NCBI RefSeq assembly: GCF_949628215.1
Contig: NW_027441196.1
Coordinates: 248,001 to 312,000, forward strand
Direction: 5' to 3'
Length of the DNA: 64,000 nucleotides
From: Phalacrocorax aristotelis
Taxonomy: Eukaryota; Chordata; Aves; Suliformes; Phalacrocoracidae
In this document: positions 35,601-46,970 of the stretch, in pieces
Layout of the letters: the number at the start of each line of letters is the position of its first letter
Position numbering within the stretch: position 1 is the first letter of the stretch
The notes under the pieces: generated by a model
Told to the model about the DNA's origin: nothing
Databases searched by the model: none
The model's input: the letters and a program-made list of their open reading frames with translations, nothing else
Position numbers and translations under genes: made by a program

Positions 35601-38600
35601 ACAGTCGAAAGCCATTTGGGCAGAGCCTGCAAGGCCACCTTGCATCTACCCAGACAGCAGAATCTTCCCAATCCCTGTGGCTTCACTCCCGCTCTCTCAG
35701 CAGCAGGAGGCAGCACGGGAGAGGGGCAAAAAGCCTCCCACGCCAGGGCTTCTGACCATCTCAGCAACTGGGAAGGCAGACCAGCTTGGTCTCTCGCTGC
35801 ACAACTCCTCTTTCTCGCCGAGGCTGCACCCTTGGTGCCACCGTCCCTTCATCCAGCCCTCTCAGAGGACACTCACCTCGCCTTGGTGACTCCCACATAT
35901 TGATAGATAGTGCCAGGACGGATAATGCCTTTCATTTTTCTCTCTGGCAGCTCCTTGAAGTAGTAAGGGGGCAGCCGAGAGGCGGCATAAGTCGCTGCAT
36001 CACAGGACACCAGCCCAGGGTAGCGCACCATCATCCGGGCTGCCAAATTCACCTTCTGGCCAAGGACTGCCAGGGAGAGAGACAGAGAGAGAGCACGCAT
36101 TGATGTACCTGTGCCACCAGCCCCGCGGCGCCCTGCCACGCCAAGGGCTGCCTCCCCTCTGGCACAGGCCAACGCCACAGCGGGGTCAGCAGAACCCAGG
36201 GGAACAATCGGCCATGGAGCCCGTTCTCCCACCCCGGGCCAGGACCAGCACCGCCTGGGCCGTTCCTGAGTGGCTGCTGGGCAAGCCCTCTCCCAGCCCG
36301 CCTTCCTCTTCCAGACTGCTGTGCTTAAGCAGGCCCAGGCCAACCTTCCGCGCCTCAGGCACACGCCTCCTACCTGTGTATTCATTCCTCAGAGGGTGGC
36401 CGGTGATGCCGCAGAACACCATCCCGCTGGTAACGGCAACGGACACTGCCCTGGCACACAGGGAAACAGCGCAGCTTCAGCAGCGCCCCACGCACAGTCC
36501 TGCCCGCCCAGCTTCATCCCCTCCCGCACCTCCCCTCGGCCCTAGCCTGGGCCACCTGCCATCCTGCCCTGCCAGCGCGGGCCTTGGGGGCCTGGAGAGC
36601 TCAGGGACGCAATATACGTGCGTTGCAAGGGACAAGGGACATGGGCAGAGTTTTGGACACTTCCCCTGAGGCCTCTTTCCCTGAGATGCGACCGGCAGAA
36701 GGCCACGGCCCTCTCGTGAGCAAAGAGGGAGGGAAGAAGGCGCCCACAGCGTCACCACCTGCGGTGACAGAAACTTGAGATCAGGTGGTTGGGCCCCAGC
36801 CCTGTTCATGGGCCAGTTGCTCGGAAGGGCCTGTCTCTGGCACTGAAGAGCCTCTCGCCCTCGTGAGGGCTCGTTCCGGTGCGAGGGCTAGCACGGTGTG
36901 CTTGGAGGGGCTCTGCCTGGCTGCCATGGGCCTCAGCCATGGCTCGCCTGCCACCTCTCAGGGCACTGCTTCCTTCCTGCCAGGGACGAGGGAGGGCAAG
37001 CTAGAAGGCACATCTCTTTCGGGTAAGCCCCCTTGCACTGTCCTAGGCACCCGGCACACCCACGCCCCCTGCCACATGCTCACTTTTTTCCCCCAAACAT
37101 CGTCGAGAAGGAGTTGAAGATCTGAACAGCGCTCTGCAAGGCGTGCAGGCTCTTGTAGGGCAGCTTTTCTCCAATGAGTCCAAACACACAGAGGAACGTG
37201 CAGCCCTGCCAAGGACAGAAGCGGCACATCTTGCTACAATGCCTCAGAGGGAATCACCCCCTCTTGCTCACCGACCACCCTCTCGGGCTGCGGGGAGGCG
37301 ATTGCTCACGCACACACTCACTTTATCGCACAGGAGGACTTTGTTGACTTCGCCCTTGTGAGGAGAGAGGATTTCTAGCAACATCCTGCTGGCACTGTGG
37401 AGGAACTCAAAGACTTCTGCTGTGCTGATGATATCTGCAGACAACTGCAGGTGGACAAAGAGGCTGGTGACTGGCCGTAGCTCAGAGAAGAGGTCCAGCG
37501 GCAGTCTGTCGTCAAGCTGGAAGACAAGAGCACACGGGCTTCACCAGCCTGCTCTCCCACGGGCTTACTGCCCACACCAGATGCCGAGGGAGAGCAGGCG
37601 TACCGGCAATAGCCTGCCGGTACTACTGGAGGAAGGGGGGAAATCCTCCTCTCCGTGCACATGGCGGGCAGGCTTCACCAGCCTGCGGCAGGCAGGTACC
37701 GAACCATAACACAAATGACAAAGGAGGACAAGGCACACAAAGGAGGACAAGGCACGCACTGGTGCAGCCCGGGTGCCCCTTGGCTCAGTTTGCCCATGTT
37801 CTTGTCTCAGGGTGCATTTTCTTTGGTTTTCTCTTCTCCTGAGAACTCCATCTGTGCAATGCACCTCTTTTCTGCCCGCCAAAAATGCAGCCCCAGCAGT
37901 GGTGGCCTGGACGTACCTTCCTGAGAGCAGCTTCTGGTATGTACTTCCGAAACATCTCCACCAATTTAGGACGGTTGGACAAGACATGAGTAGGCCTCAT
38001 GGCACCTGAGGAGAGAAAACGCAGGTGGTCGCTCGAAGGATGGCACTAGGAGGTGTTGGAAAGCAGGGGCTGGCACTGGAAACGGGGGAGAAAGAGTCTT
38101 CTGCCTTTGCTCATGTTGCCACCTGCTGACACTCAGGGCAGAGCTGTCCCCTGGAAGGAGGAGGCGGCAGCGGCAGCAGTGACTGCCCCAGCTGATGCAC
38201 AGGAGGGACAAAAGCAGGGGCGCTAACTGAAAGGGGGAAGAGGGCTGGGGTGGTTCCCCTCTGGCCCCTGAAGCAGCCAGGCCCCACCTTTGCAGGCAAT
38301 CACAGAACAAGGTGAAGTTGGCACGCACCTTCCCCTTCCAAGCGGTGGCTCAATGGGTGTCGTACAAGCTTGCGCAACGCTTCTTGGCGTTCTGACCGAG
38401 ACATCTGATCCATGCCCGTAACCTGAAGACACACAGAATCAGAGAACTGCCACTGGCCGCCCCAGGACTCCAGGGGACAGAGCCTGCCCTCACCGTCACT
38501 GCCCAGAAAAGGGGAGAACAAGCCCACCTGGCTGGATGGGACAGCAGTGCTTCCTCAGAAGCACCGGAGCCGGGCAGGCATCACCCAAGCATCCCCCAGC

Positions 38601-41600
38601 TGTCAGCAACAGCTCCGTGACCCACACAGGACATTGCTGGTGGGGCCAAAAGCCTGCCAGTGCCTCCCGACCCCTCAAACCAAGCAAGCCCAGCACACAG
38701 TTACCCCTGAGATGGAGGGACAACACCTTCAGCTGCCTGCCCATGTTCACTGCTACAATTCTCCCCACGCTCGGCGCCTCAGCCTTCTGACACCTCCCTC
38801 CTTCATGTCCAGGCCCAGGTCCTCACAATGGCTCGAGACGCCGTCCCATCCACCTACCTTCACAGCTCTTTTGCCTGCAAGATGCTTGGTCCTGAGCCGG
38901 TGCTGCTCACAGAGCTCCCAGGAGGTGGCCGAGAGGACAACATCACCTGGGTCTGCAAGCTCATGGGCCTCACAAACTTCATGCAGGGCCTGGCCACAGA
39001 TACAGAAGTACCGCCAATCCCTGTCTCCAAAAACCACAAGGCTCATGGGCGCTGCAGAGATCCCTGGGGAGAGAGAGCGGGAGAAGCAAACTGACACGGA
39101 GAACATTTTGAGCTCTGCGCTCCCCAGCATCTCAGCTGTTCAGAACCTAATCTGAAGCCCAGCAGGGAGGCGGCCATTATGGAGGGGGAGGACATCCTCC
39201 GTCCTCCTCGGGGGATACTGACACGGCTCCATGAAACAGGTGTCCAGAAATAGACAAACAAATTTGGCATTGGCAAGGCGTTGAGAGTGCCGGGCATCTT
39301 ACCCAGCTGCCTGCCTGCCCCAGAAGCCCAGCAAACCAGCGGGCTTGATCACCACCTGCTGCGTTTACACGCAGGTAGGTTGTAGCTGTCTGCTGGAGAA
39401 AACCTAACAGCCTGCAAAAGCCCTTCTCCCAGCCGTGAGCAAAGCAGTTCCCTTTTGCTCTTTGTGAAAGGCAGGGAAGAATCCAGCAGGGGAAAGGATG
39501 CAAAGCTGCCCCCGCCTGAAAAAAGGAAAGGGTAACTACCTCCCGCAGACACCCGCGCTAAAGCAGACATGCAAAGACCCTAATACTTGATCTGACACCC
39601 GCTCTGCCTTAGGCTTAAGCTTCCTCTGCGTCTGGAAACGCATGCAAGACCAGCAGTCCTGGTCTCCCGTCCCTGCTCCGACTACCGCTGGCCCCTTGAA
39701 TGCTCACAGGAGATGCTTTCCTTTGGCACTGGCCCCAGCAGGGATCCCCGCATTCCCTGCCCGGGAGAAGCACCCTGTGGCGCGTGAGAGTGCCACGCAT
39801 CTGCGCCTGGCACAGCGCCCGTACCTATCTTCAGTCGGACCTTCTGACCCACGGGCGTGTCACGACTCCCATACTTCTTCTGGATCTGCCGGCTACATTG
39901 CAGCACCAGGCTGATGGTCTTAGCCAGCTCCCGGTGCGATGTTCTCCACAGCACCAGCACAGCATCCCCTGGGGAAAGCGAGGGAAAGTGAAGGCTCTGC
40001 CGAGACCTGCCTCTCCCCACACTCCACTCGGTGGCATAAACGGGCCGACGTGCTGAGGAAGATGGGCTCGTGGCAGGGCGTTGCCCGGGAGGACCACACC
40101 CTGGGCACCGGGACACCTCTCCTCTCCCGGGCCAGCCACAGCAGCAGCCAGACGGCAGCAGCAGCACCCCCTGCCCCGAGCGCTCCTCTGCAGCTGCAGC
40201 ACGTCAGGGACTCCTCCTCCCCTCGCAGCCCGGCAGCCCAAGCTCTGCCATCACCAGGGCCTCCCTGCCCCTCACCAGCACCCCGACACACACCTTTGGC
40301 TCTGCTTTATAGCTTTATATATGTGCTTTATATGTGCGTGCTTCCTTGCCCCCGCCCGCAGCACAGGGCCCCGCAAGAGGGGACCGAGTGAGGGGAGCCA
40401 CAGCCCTTGGCCAAAGCCAAACCGCAGGCAGCCCCGGGGGGAAAGAAAGAGGAGCCTGGAGAAAGGGCACTGCGGGGGGCGTGCGTGCATGGCCAGAAAG
40501 CTGGCTCAAGGTGCTGCACAGAGCCTCTTGCGAAGGAGAGCACGGCAAACGGCCGCCACAACAGCTAAATGCTGCAGACCCGTACACGTGGGCATCGTTG
40601 TCCAAAGTACATACCGGCAAACTTCAAGATGTCTCCGCCAAAAGTCAGCACCTCTGTGGACAGAGGGAAGGAAAGGAGGAGTCATGTGGCCACCTTCTTG
40701 CAGAAGGCACAGAGCAAGCCCCTCTGCCGGGACAGGAGCACCTGGGCGCGGGCGCCCCGTGGGGCACAGCTCAGGAAAGCACCACTCCGGCCTGCCTCCC
40801 CGCCTCACAGTGGCCACAGCCCTGGTACCCGCGCAGCACGCAGGGAGGCAGGGCCTCGGGACGCCTCCAAAGCTGGGAAGGCTGGAGGCCAGAAGGAGCC
40901 TCTGCGGTCCACCTGGTCCAACCCCGCTGCTCAAGCAGGGCTGCACAGAGCCAGCTGCCCAGGACAGCGGCTAGATCGCTTCTGAATAGCTCTGAGCAGG
41001 GAGACTCCACAGCCTCCCTGGGCAACCTGTGCCAGCGCCCACTCACCCTCACAGTCAAAAAGTGTTTCCTGATGTACAGAGGGAAACCTCCTGTGTTTCA
41101 GGGCGTGCCCGTGGCGTGCCCTCTGGTCCTGACACTGGGCACCACTGGAAAGAGCCTGGCTCTGTCCTCTTTGCACCCTCCCTCAGGTTTTAGACACATT
41201 CCCAAGATCCCCCCCGAGCCTTCTCTTCTCTAGGCTAAACTGTCCCAGCTCTCTCAGCCCTTCCTTGTAGGAGAGATGCTCCAGAGCCTTCAGCATCTTT
41301 GACCACACTCTTGCTTTTACTCTACAAGTGCTGCCAAAGGGGTGGCCGCAATGTGCTCACAGTCAGCTCAGAAGGGTCAAGATGTCCCCTGCGGAAAGGG
41401 GCTTGTGAGGGTCTCTCACACACCCCCACACGCTCGTGCGCGCACACGGACACGCGCACAAACGCGGACGCCAGTGCCAGCATCCTCCAGTCGCTCGCAC
41501 GCTGGCACTTGCTGGATGCCCTCAGCCTGCTCTGGGCCCTAACACGTCACTGAGCCAGGCGTTCACGCCACAGGCGCAGAGGGGGCTGCTGAGAAAGCAG

Positions 41601-42368
41601 GTGCCTCCTCGGCCACAGCGGGGAGCACAGAGGACCTGAGCTGGTCCTGACCCTCCACAAGACCCTGGCTGCTCTCACTGATCCTCTGGGCCACAGACAG
41701 CCCGGAGCCTTCCAAGGAGGCAGGACCCGGCTGCCCAGCCTGCCTGCCTCCACCCTCCGGCAGCGGCCTCATGACCTGATGCCAGGCAGTCCTGCAGCAT
41801 GGCTCTTACCCTCCAAAATGTCACACAGGTAGCAGTTGAGGGTTTGCACCAGCTCATCAGTGCCCCTCTCCGTGCTGCTCCTCTGTATGAATTTCTCTGT
41901 CAACGTAGTGAAAGCTGCAACAGGAACACCCAGAAATCAGGAAACACCCTTGTGGGCCAAAGGACCTGCCAGCCAGTTCCACGCTGCCCGGCCTGAGAGC
42001 CTGTAGGTCACACCTTCCCATGCCCCAGCTCAGTGCTGCTGGCAGCAGTGGTTGACCACCCAAGATAAGGCATCCCGCTCTCTTTGGGCATCTCAGCAGA
42101 AGAGTGCAGCAGTGACAAGATGGCCCCTCTGTATGAGGGGCAGGGGCAGGGCTCCAAAGGGCCTGCTGTGTCCCAAAAGGGCTCGCGGCCGTGGTTGCTC
42201 CTCCCTGCTCGCCCCACCTGATATATCCGCAAAGAGCAGCACTCCGTCGATAGGCTGAGAGTAACAGTTGCTCTGAAGGGAGTCCTCAGCAAGGAGACCG
42301 GGGAGGAAAGCTGCTGCTTTCTCCAGGTCTGAGTGGTGGTATTTCCTCTCCCAGGCAGAAGCCATCAT
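26629..42368 (-). CDS. ADCY10: Soluble adenylyl cyclase (adenylate cyclase 10)
   Basis: It makes cAMP from ATP as a bicarbonate- and calcium-responsive cyclase without membrane spans. Exons, 5' to 3': 42368-42218, 41914-41810, 40653-40615, 39968-39825, 39063-38858, 38422-38329, 38005-37917, 37516-37322, 37205-37084, 36450-36374, 36066-35877, 34943-34891, 34317-34164, 33447-33255, 33045-32959, 32644-32361, 31743-31607, 30963-30868, 30221-29967, 29264-28929, 28690-28636, 28217-27995, 27596-27489, 27329-27151, 26824-26629. They sum to 3,768 nt (1,255 residues plus TAA), all phases compatible. C1 has the metal-binding aspartates in LLFADIS (exon 1) and FAGDAVLVLW (exons 3-4) plus the lysine of GGDILKF. 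C2 has EYTVLGQKVNLAARMM with the catalytic Asn and Arg. A P-loop, GTMGSGKSH, is in exon 13 and a Walker B, FVIDNAHFIDP, in exon 16. Human sAC is about 1,610 residues, so the C-terminal half is shorter. The chosen start is the first of two tandem ATGs; the frame stays open upstream. Confidence 0.93.
30970..31090 (+). mobile_element. CR1 3' tail in an ADCY10 intron
   Basis: It reads TTGACGATCTTAGAGGTG and then ACTGATTCTATAATGATTC, the CR1 3' end, sense on + and so antisense to ADCY10. It sits within ten bases of the acceptor of the exon at 30868-30963, so that exon's upstream intron sequence is partly CR1-derived. Confidence 0.8.
40880..41330 (+). mobile_element. CR1 3' fragment in an ADCY10 intron
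   Basis: About 450 bp match the CR1 3' untranslated region in + orientation, including the phrases GTGTTTCAGGGCGTGCCCG, CTGGGCACCACTGGAAAGAG and CTAGGCTAAACTGTCCCAGC. It lies in the intron between the exons at 40615-40653 and 41810-41914. Confidence 0.9.
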
Positions 42369-43504
42369 CAGCACCCTGTGGCACACGGGGTACCTCAGGA
42401 GGATGAGGACCTCGCCGCTCAGTGCGAGTTGCACACTGAGCCTGGAGCCTCTGCGCGGGACGACTGACCCTCTGCACCCACAGCGGTGGTCACAATCGCC
42501 TGACAGTGACATCCTCCCTATGTCATCGCCTGCTGAGCCACAGTGACACACGCTGCCTCCCAGGCAGCCAGCGCCACCCCACTTCTCTGAGGACAGTGCC
42601 GAAGGGAGGCGCTTCAGCGACCTGTTGCTGAATTTGCAGCTGCTTCCCCCCTTCCCCAGGACCAGCTGCCTCCGCACGCACAGCTCGTTGCTAGCACTGG
42701 TCCTTTCCCCTGCAGCTACGCAGCCTGTCGCCATCTTCCCAGTAGGCTGGCTCCTTTCTTGCTCCCTTACTCCCTCCTCAAGCCCCGAGGTGTCCCACCT
42801 CGGACACGGGAGCCCGCCAGCTCTCCCTTCCCTCCATCCGCACAGCGCCTGCGACGGACAGCGGCCTGCCTCTGGCAGAGCCAGCAGCTCCTGAGCTGCC
42901 ACGTTCCCTGGGCTGGGTGAGAGCTCCGGCACGTGAAGCCAGGCCCCTCACCCCTGACGGCAGCCAGGGTTTCCCAGCGGAAAGGGAGGCCGGGGCATAC
43001 GCGCAGGCGGCCCCACAGCTGCCAGACGGCAGAGGGGAGGCCATCAGAGAGACCGTGGCGGAGCAGCAAGCAAGCCTCCCGCAGCTGCACGACCGCATTC
43101 TCGGCTGTGCCGAGGCGCTGTGCCCAGGTGCCACCACTCTCCCCGGATGATGCCAGAGGAGGGGGGCAGGGGCCATTCACAGCGAGTCAGGAGGAGATGC
43201 TGTGCCTCCTGGGACACTCGGCACCACCCGCGTGTCCTGCCTCCTTAGCTCCTGCCACGAGCTAAGCTACATGCGTGTATATACATATACATAGCCAATT
43301 GTTTGTGGCACAGCCACAGCCTCCTAGCTGAAGGCACGACTGGCCGCTGAAGGAGATGCCACACATACTGACGCTCCCAGCTGCCAGCAGGGAGGCCATT
43401 ACGTACAACCAGAGGGACCCCAGTCCTGCTTAACGCCTGTGCGAAGAAACAGAAGCTTTTGGACCAAAGGGCGTGGCACGGCTGTGAGCTCAGCATGCCT
43501 GATG
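42369..43504. other. ADCY10 5' flank
   Basis: GC-rich sequence upstream of the first coding exon. The minus-strand reading frame stays open from the ATG back to about 42932, which may be 5' UTR or an extended N-terminus. No TATA box or clear promoter motif was found. A short TA-rich stretch (GTGTATATACATATACATAG) lies at about 43273-43292. Confidence 0.45.
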
Positions 43505-43734
43505 TTCCTGCGGTGGCCACGGGAATTCTGTGCTCAGGATGTGCCAGGGCAAAGCTGCATATGCAGAGCTCCTGCAGGTGACTGAAGCCCCTGCCATTCT
43601 GCAGTTCCCTAAGCGAGCTGCAATCGCCAGCAAACTCCGGCCCATCTCAGTGAGCACACCTGTAGCCGTGCCCACAATTCTGGAGTCTGCCACAAACTGA
43701 GAGGGGCCTCAGCGTGAAGCGCAGGGAACCTCCA
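43505..43734 (+). repeat. 230-bp direct repeat R2, on the 5' side of ADCY10
   Basis: Partner of R1 (26191-26421), same orientation. Together they bracket the whole ADCY10 gene. Confidence 0.95.
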
Positions 43735-44895
43735 CAAGCCACAGACCTACAGAGGAATTCAAATTATTATCACAAGTGGTAATACAGGATCAATCACGCC
43801 TAGACCAACTTTTAGCAGCACAGGATACTGTGCACTGTATGTACATTATTGAATAACAGCTGCTGGATTTTTATGTTTTATAGGGTTTTTATGTATATCA
43901 AGAGCAGAAGAAATTAAACTGCTAGAAACTAGATAAAGACTCATTTAAAATTTATTACATTGAAGAAGGCAATGTAATCGGAGTGGCTAACCTCTTGGCT
44001 CCCACGCTTAGGCAGAGGACTGTGAACTAAAAGGATCTGGGCTGTTGGATTCACTCTCGTGTGTTGCTTTTTAAGGACAGATGTGTTTTTACAGTGTTGC
44101 AGTACCTTATGAACTCGACTTACGACTTAAATAATGAAAAGCATTGTGTGACCCTGACAGTCAACTGAAAAGGATGGACTGCTTGGAAAATCTCATGCCC
44201 TAACTATTGCACCAGTTCCTCTGGAGGGCATGAAATTGAGGCAGACAGAGGTACATCTGGTTGACGCTGCCCAGCGCTGGCAGTGTCCAGTGAGCCTGCC
44301 CAGCTCCACACCATCACCCACCAGCTGGGACAGCCCACCGTCTGGGAGGGGGTGCCAGGGCCCATCGGGCCAGGCGCAGCTGGTGCAGCTCCACAGTGGG
44401 GTGCTGCTTCCCCCTGTGTTGCAGCTCCCTCACGGGGTGCAGCTCCCCACCATGGCTGCTCCCTGTCCCCCCGCCTATGGATGCGGACAGCAGGCGCTGA
44501 CAGGGACGCTGGTGCCCCACCACCTGATGGGGCTGCGATGAGGGCATAGTCCAGCAGGAGTGCCCATATCCCACGGGCTCCTATGTGCTGCACATCCCTG
44601 CTCCACCCGGCCCCCCGCCACACGGGCAGCAGGCAGGCAGCAGCAGGCAACAAGTGGGCAGCAGCAAGCGCAGGGCATCTGAGGACACCAATGTGCCCAC
44701 CTTGGTGCTTGAGTGACGCAGCAGCTCTGGGGATGCTGGGGGACAAAGTGCCCTGCACCCGCTGCCCTCCTGCCCACTCCGACTGCTGCTGATCAAGAAG
44801 GCACAGAGCATGGATCCCCGTGACATGCTACCCCACGACAGGCTGATGCACCCTCCCGTCGATTCCCTGCTATCCCTCGGGCCCTTGGGGGGCTC
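43735..44895. other. Unassigned spacer
   Basis: AT-rich to about 44200, then GC-rich with CAGCTCC/GTGCAGCT-type local repetition (44360-44460). Overlapping ORFs of about 70-184 codons on both strands look compositional. No family was recognised. Confidence 0.45.
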
Positions 44896-45096
44896 ATGGC
44901 TGCACCCACCCCGCTGGAGGAGCAGGAGCAGCCGGTGCCCATCACACCCGAGCAGCGGCCCCAGCGGGAGCGCGTGAAGATGCTGGACCAGGAGCAGCAG
45001 GAGTGGGCGGCCCTGCAGGTGTCACTGGGCCACCTGCAGGTTTTTGTGCAGAGGGAGATCGACATGCAGATGGCCGACGAGCACAGCTACCCATAA
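44896..45096 (+). CDS. Small acidic, helical ORF; possible last exon of an unknown gene
   Basis: 66 codons from ATG to TAA. The product is rich in Gln, Glu and Leu with a probable coiled coil (KMLDQEQQEWAALQVSLGHL) and ends in ADEHSYP. The frame stays open about 25 codons upstream to a TGA, so it could be a terminal exon. ATTAAA follows at 45217-45222, supporting a real 3' end. I do not recognise the protein. Confidence 0.35.
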   Translation: MAAPTPLEEQEQPVPITPEQRPQRERVKMLDQEQQEWAALQVSLGHLQVFVQREIDMQMADEHSYP

Positions 45097-45216
45097 CCCA
45101 CCGGCCCAGCACCGGCCCCCATAGCACCCATGCGCAGAGGAGATCCGGAGCCAGAAACCTGCACCCACCTGCTCCAGCCCCAGCCTTCCCCCAGATCCCC
45201 GTATCTTGCTGAATTC

Positions 45217-45222
45217 ATTAAA
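45217..45222 (+). terminator. Possible poly(A) signal
   Basis: ATTAAA about 120 bases after the stop of the small ORF at 44896-45096, followed by a GT-rich stretch (GAGTTGGGTGTTGCC). Confidence 0.4.
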
Positions 45223-45239
45223 AGAGTTGGGTGTTGCCT

Positions 45240-45772
45240 TTGCAGCACCTCTCTCTGCCTGCCATCATTTGCTCAGCAGGAGGGAGGGCAGGGCGGTTAA
45301 TGCAGCCCCTGCCCACCCCACGGGTGCCTGAGCTGGGATCGGGATGGCTTACATACATATTTTGTTCTATAAGATAATATTATTTTATCTTGGTAAATAC
45401 TAGGTTGATTAATTTGGAAATAAATATTTTGATATTTAGAAAGAGGAAAATATTTTTATATAATTTGTATTACATACATGTCTATGTACAATATAACAGA
45501 CATACCTATAAATACATACATCTCTATAGGTGCCTATGTATCCCCCCACAGAATACACAGAGGGAAAGGGGACGGGGTGTCAGGGAGGGACTGGGATGCG
45601 GGGGAGGGGTGACATGACCCCAGGGGCCCAGGACTCACCGCAGTTCCTGCTCTCTGCACTGCCAGGCACATGGCACAGCTCAGGCACTTCTGTCTCTGTC
45701 TGTCGGTCTGTCCCTCCCTCCCTCTGCTGCAGCCCCACTCACCCGACTGCCTTCCACCTCAGGGAACCCACG
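45240..45772. other. Spacer with AT-rich microsatellite-like stretch
   Basis: About 45350-45530 is AT-rich, with ATACAT/TATATA-like short repeats. The rest is GC-rich without features. Block B copy 2 begins at 45773. Confidence 0.6.
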
Positions 45773-46210
45773 GGTGCCTCACAGCTCGCACCCCAGGAGG
45801 CCGCCCCGAGGCACAGCTCAGGGAGGCCGGAGCGGGGCCCAGGCCCAGCTGGCTGCTGCCAGGACAGGCCCGGGGGCGGCCTGGGGCTGCGGGACAGGCC
45901 TCGGGCCACGGGCTGGGGCCGGGGCAACATGGCCGCCCGGCAGCCCCTGCCCCAGGGCTCCAGCTCCCAGCATGCCCCGGGGCGCGCCTTCCCGCCGCCC
46001 GACCCTGCGCGGGCACCGCCCCCCCAGCCCGAGCCCGCCGCCCCCCCGCAGGCCCCACGGCCGCCTCCCCGGGGCTGCCCAGGCCCTGCTCCGGGACACC
46101 CGCTGGGCGGGGAGGGGGCAGGGGGGAGACAGCAGCAGGCAGACACACAGAGGGAGCAGGAGAACAGGGCGCAGCTGGGCAGGGAGTGGAGGAAGGAAAA
46201 ATCCTGGTAA
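45773..46210 (+). promoter_or_regulatory. CpG-rich promoter-like region, copy 2
   Basis: Same structure as 3863-4300: YY1-like AACATGGCCGCC at 45926-45937, ZNF143-like CAGCTCCCAGCATGCC at 45961-45976, and a GTAAGG donor at about 46204. Confidence 0.5.
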
Positions 46211-46806
46211 GGAGCCGGCAGAGGGACAGAGGGACGGAGCGAGAAACAGATGGAGGGCAAGGGGGCAGCGGGGCTCCGGGCGAGGGAGCGGGACAGGGCG
46301 TCAGAGAGACGGTAAAGGCACCAGGAGAGCGCAGGGACAGAGACGTGGCAGAGGGAGCGGGGCAGGGGGACAGAGGGGAGAGGGGCGGAGGGAAAAGGCA
46401 GCGGGGAGAGAGAAAGGGGGAGGCCGGGGCGCAGAGCGGGACACAGGGCGAGGGGAGGGCGGGAAACGACCCCGAGAGACTGAGGCAGAGAGGGCTGTGG
46501 GTCAGGACAAGGAGGCGCAGAAGGGCACAGCAGCCGCGGCCTCCAGGGTGGAGACGCAGGAAGAAGAAAAGCAGACAGGAGCAGGACGGAGGCCCCGAGA
46601 GCAGCAGGGCCAGCTGAGTGGGGAATACAGGCGGGAGAGAGGGCACAGGCTGCAGGACACAGGGGAAAACAGCAGCCAGGAGGGAGGACACGGCAACAGA
46701 GAAAGGAGAAGGCCAGGGAGCGGGAGAGAGGTGTAGGGAAAGGAAAACAGAGTAACAGGCTACAGGACAGACAGGGCGGAGTTAGACAATACAGGCTGGG
46801 AGTCAG

Positions 46807-46837
<31 letters not shown>

Positions 46838-46970
46838 AGGAAGGAAGGAAGGAAAAGACAGAAATAACCAGTGATGGGCTAAAGATAGAGAGGGAGGAAC
46901 TGAAAAATGGGGTCAGGGAGCCAGACAGAGAGCGATGGGGAGAGAGCAAAAATAGCAACTCTGGGCAGCT
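46110..46970 (+). repeat. Purine-rich tract with GAAA/GGAA microsatellite, copy 2
   Basis: Matches 4200-5060; the microsatellite is at about 46804-46856. Long open frames here are compositional. Confidence 0.75.
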
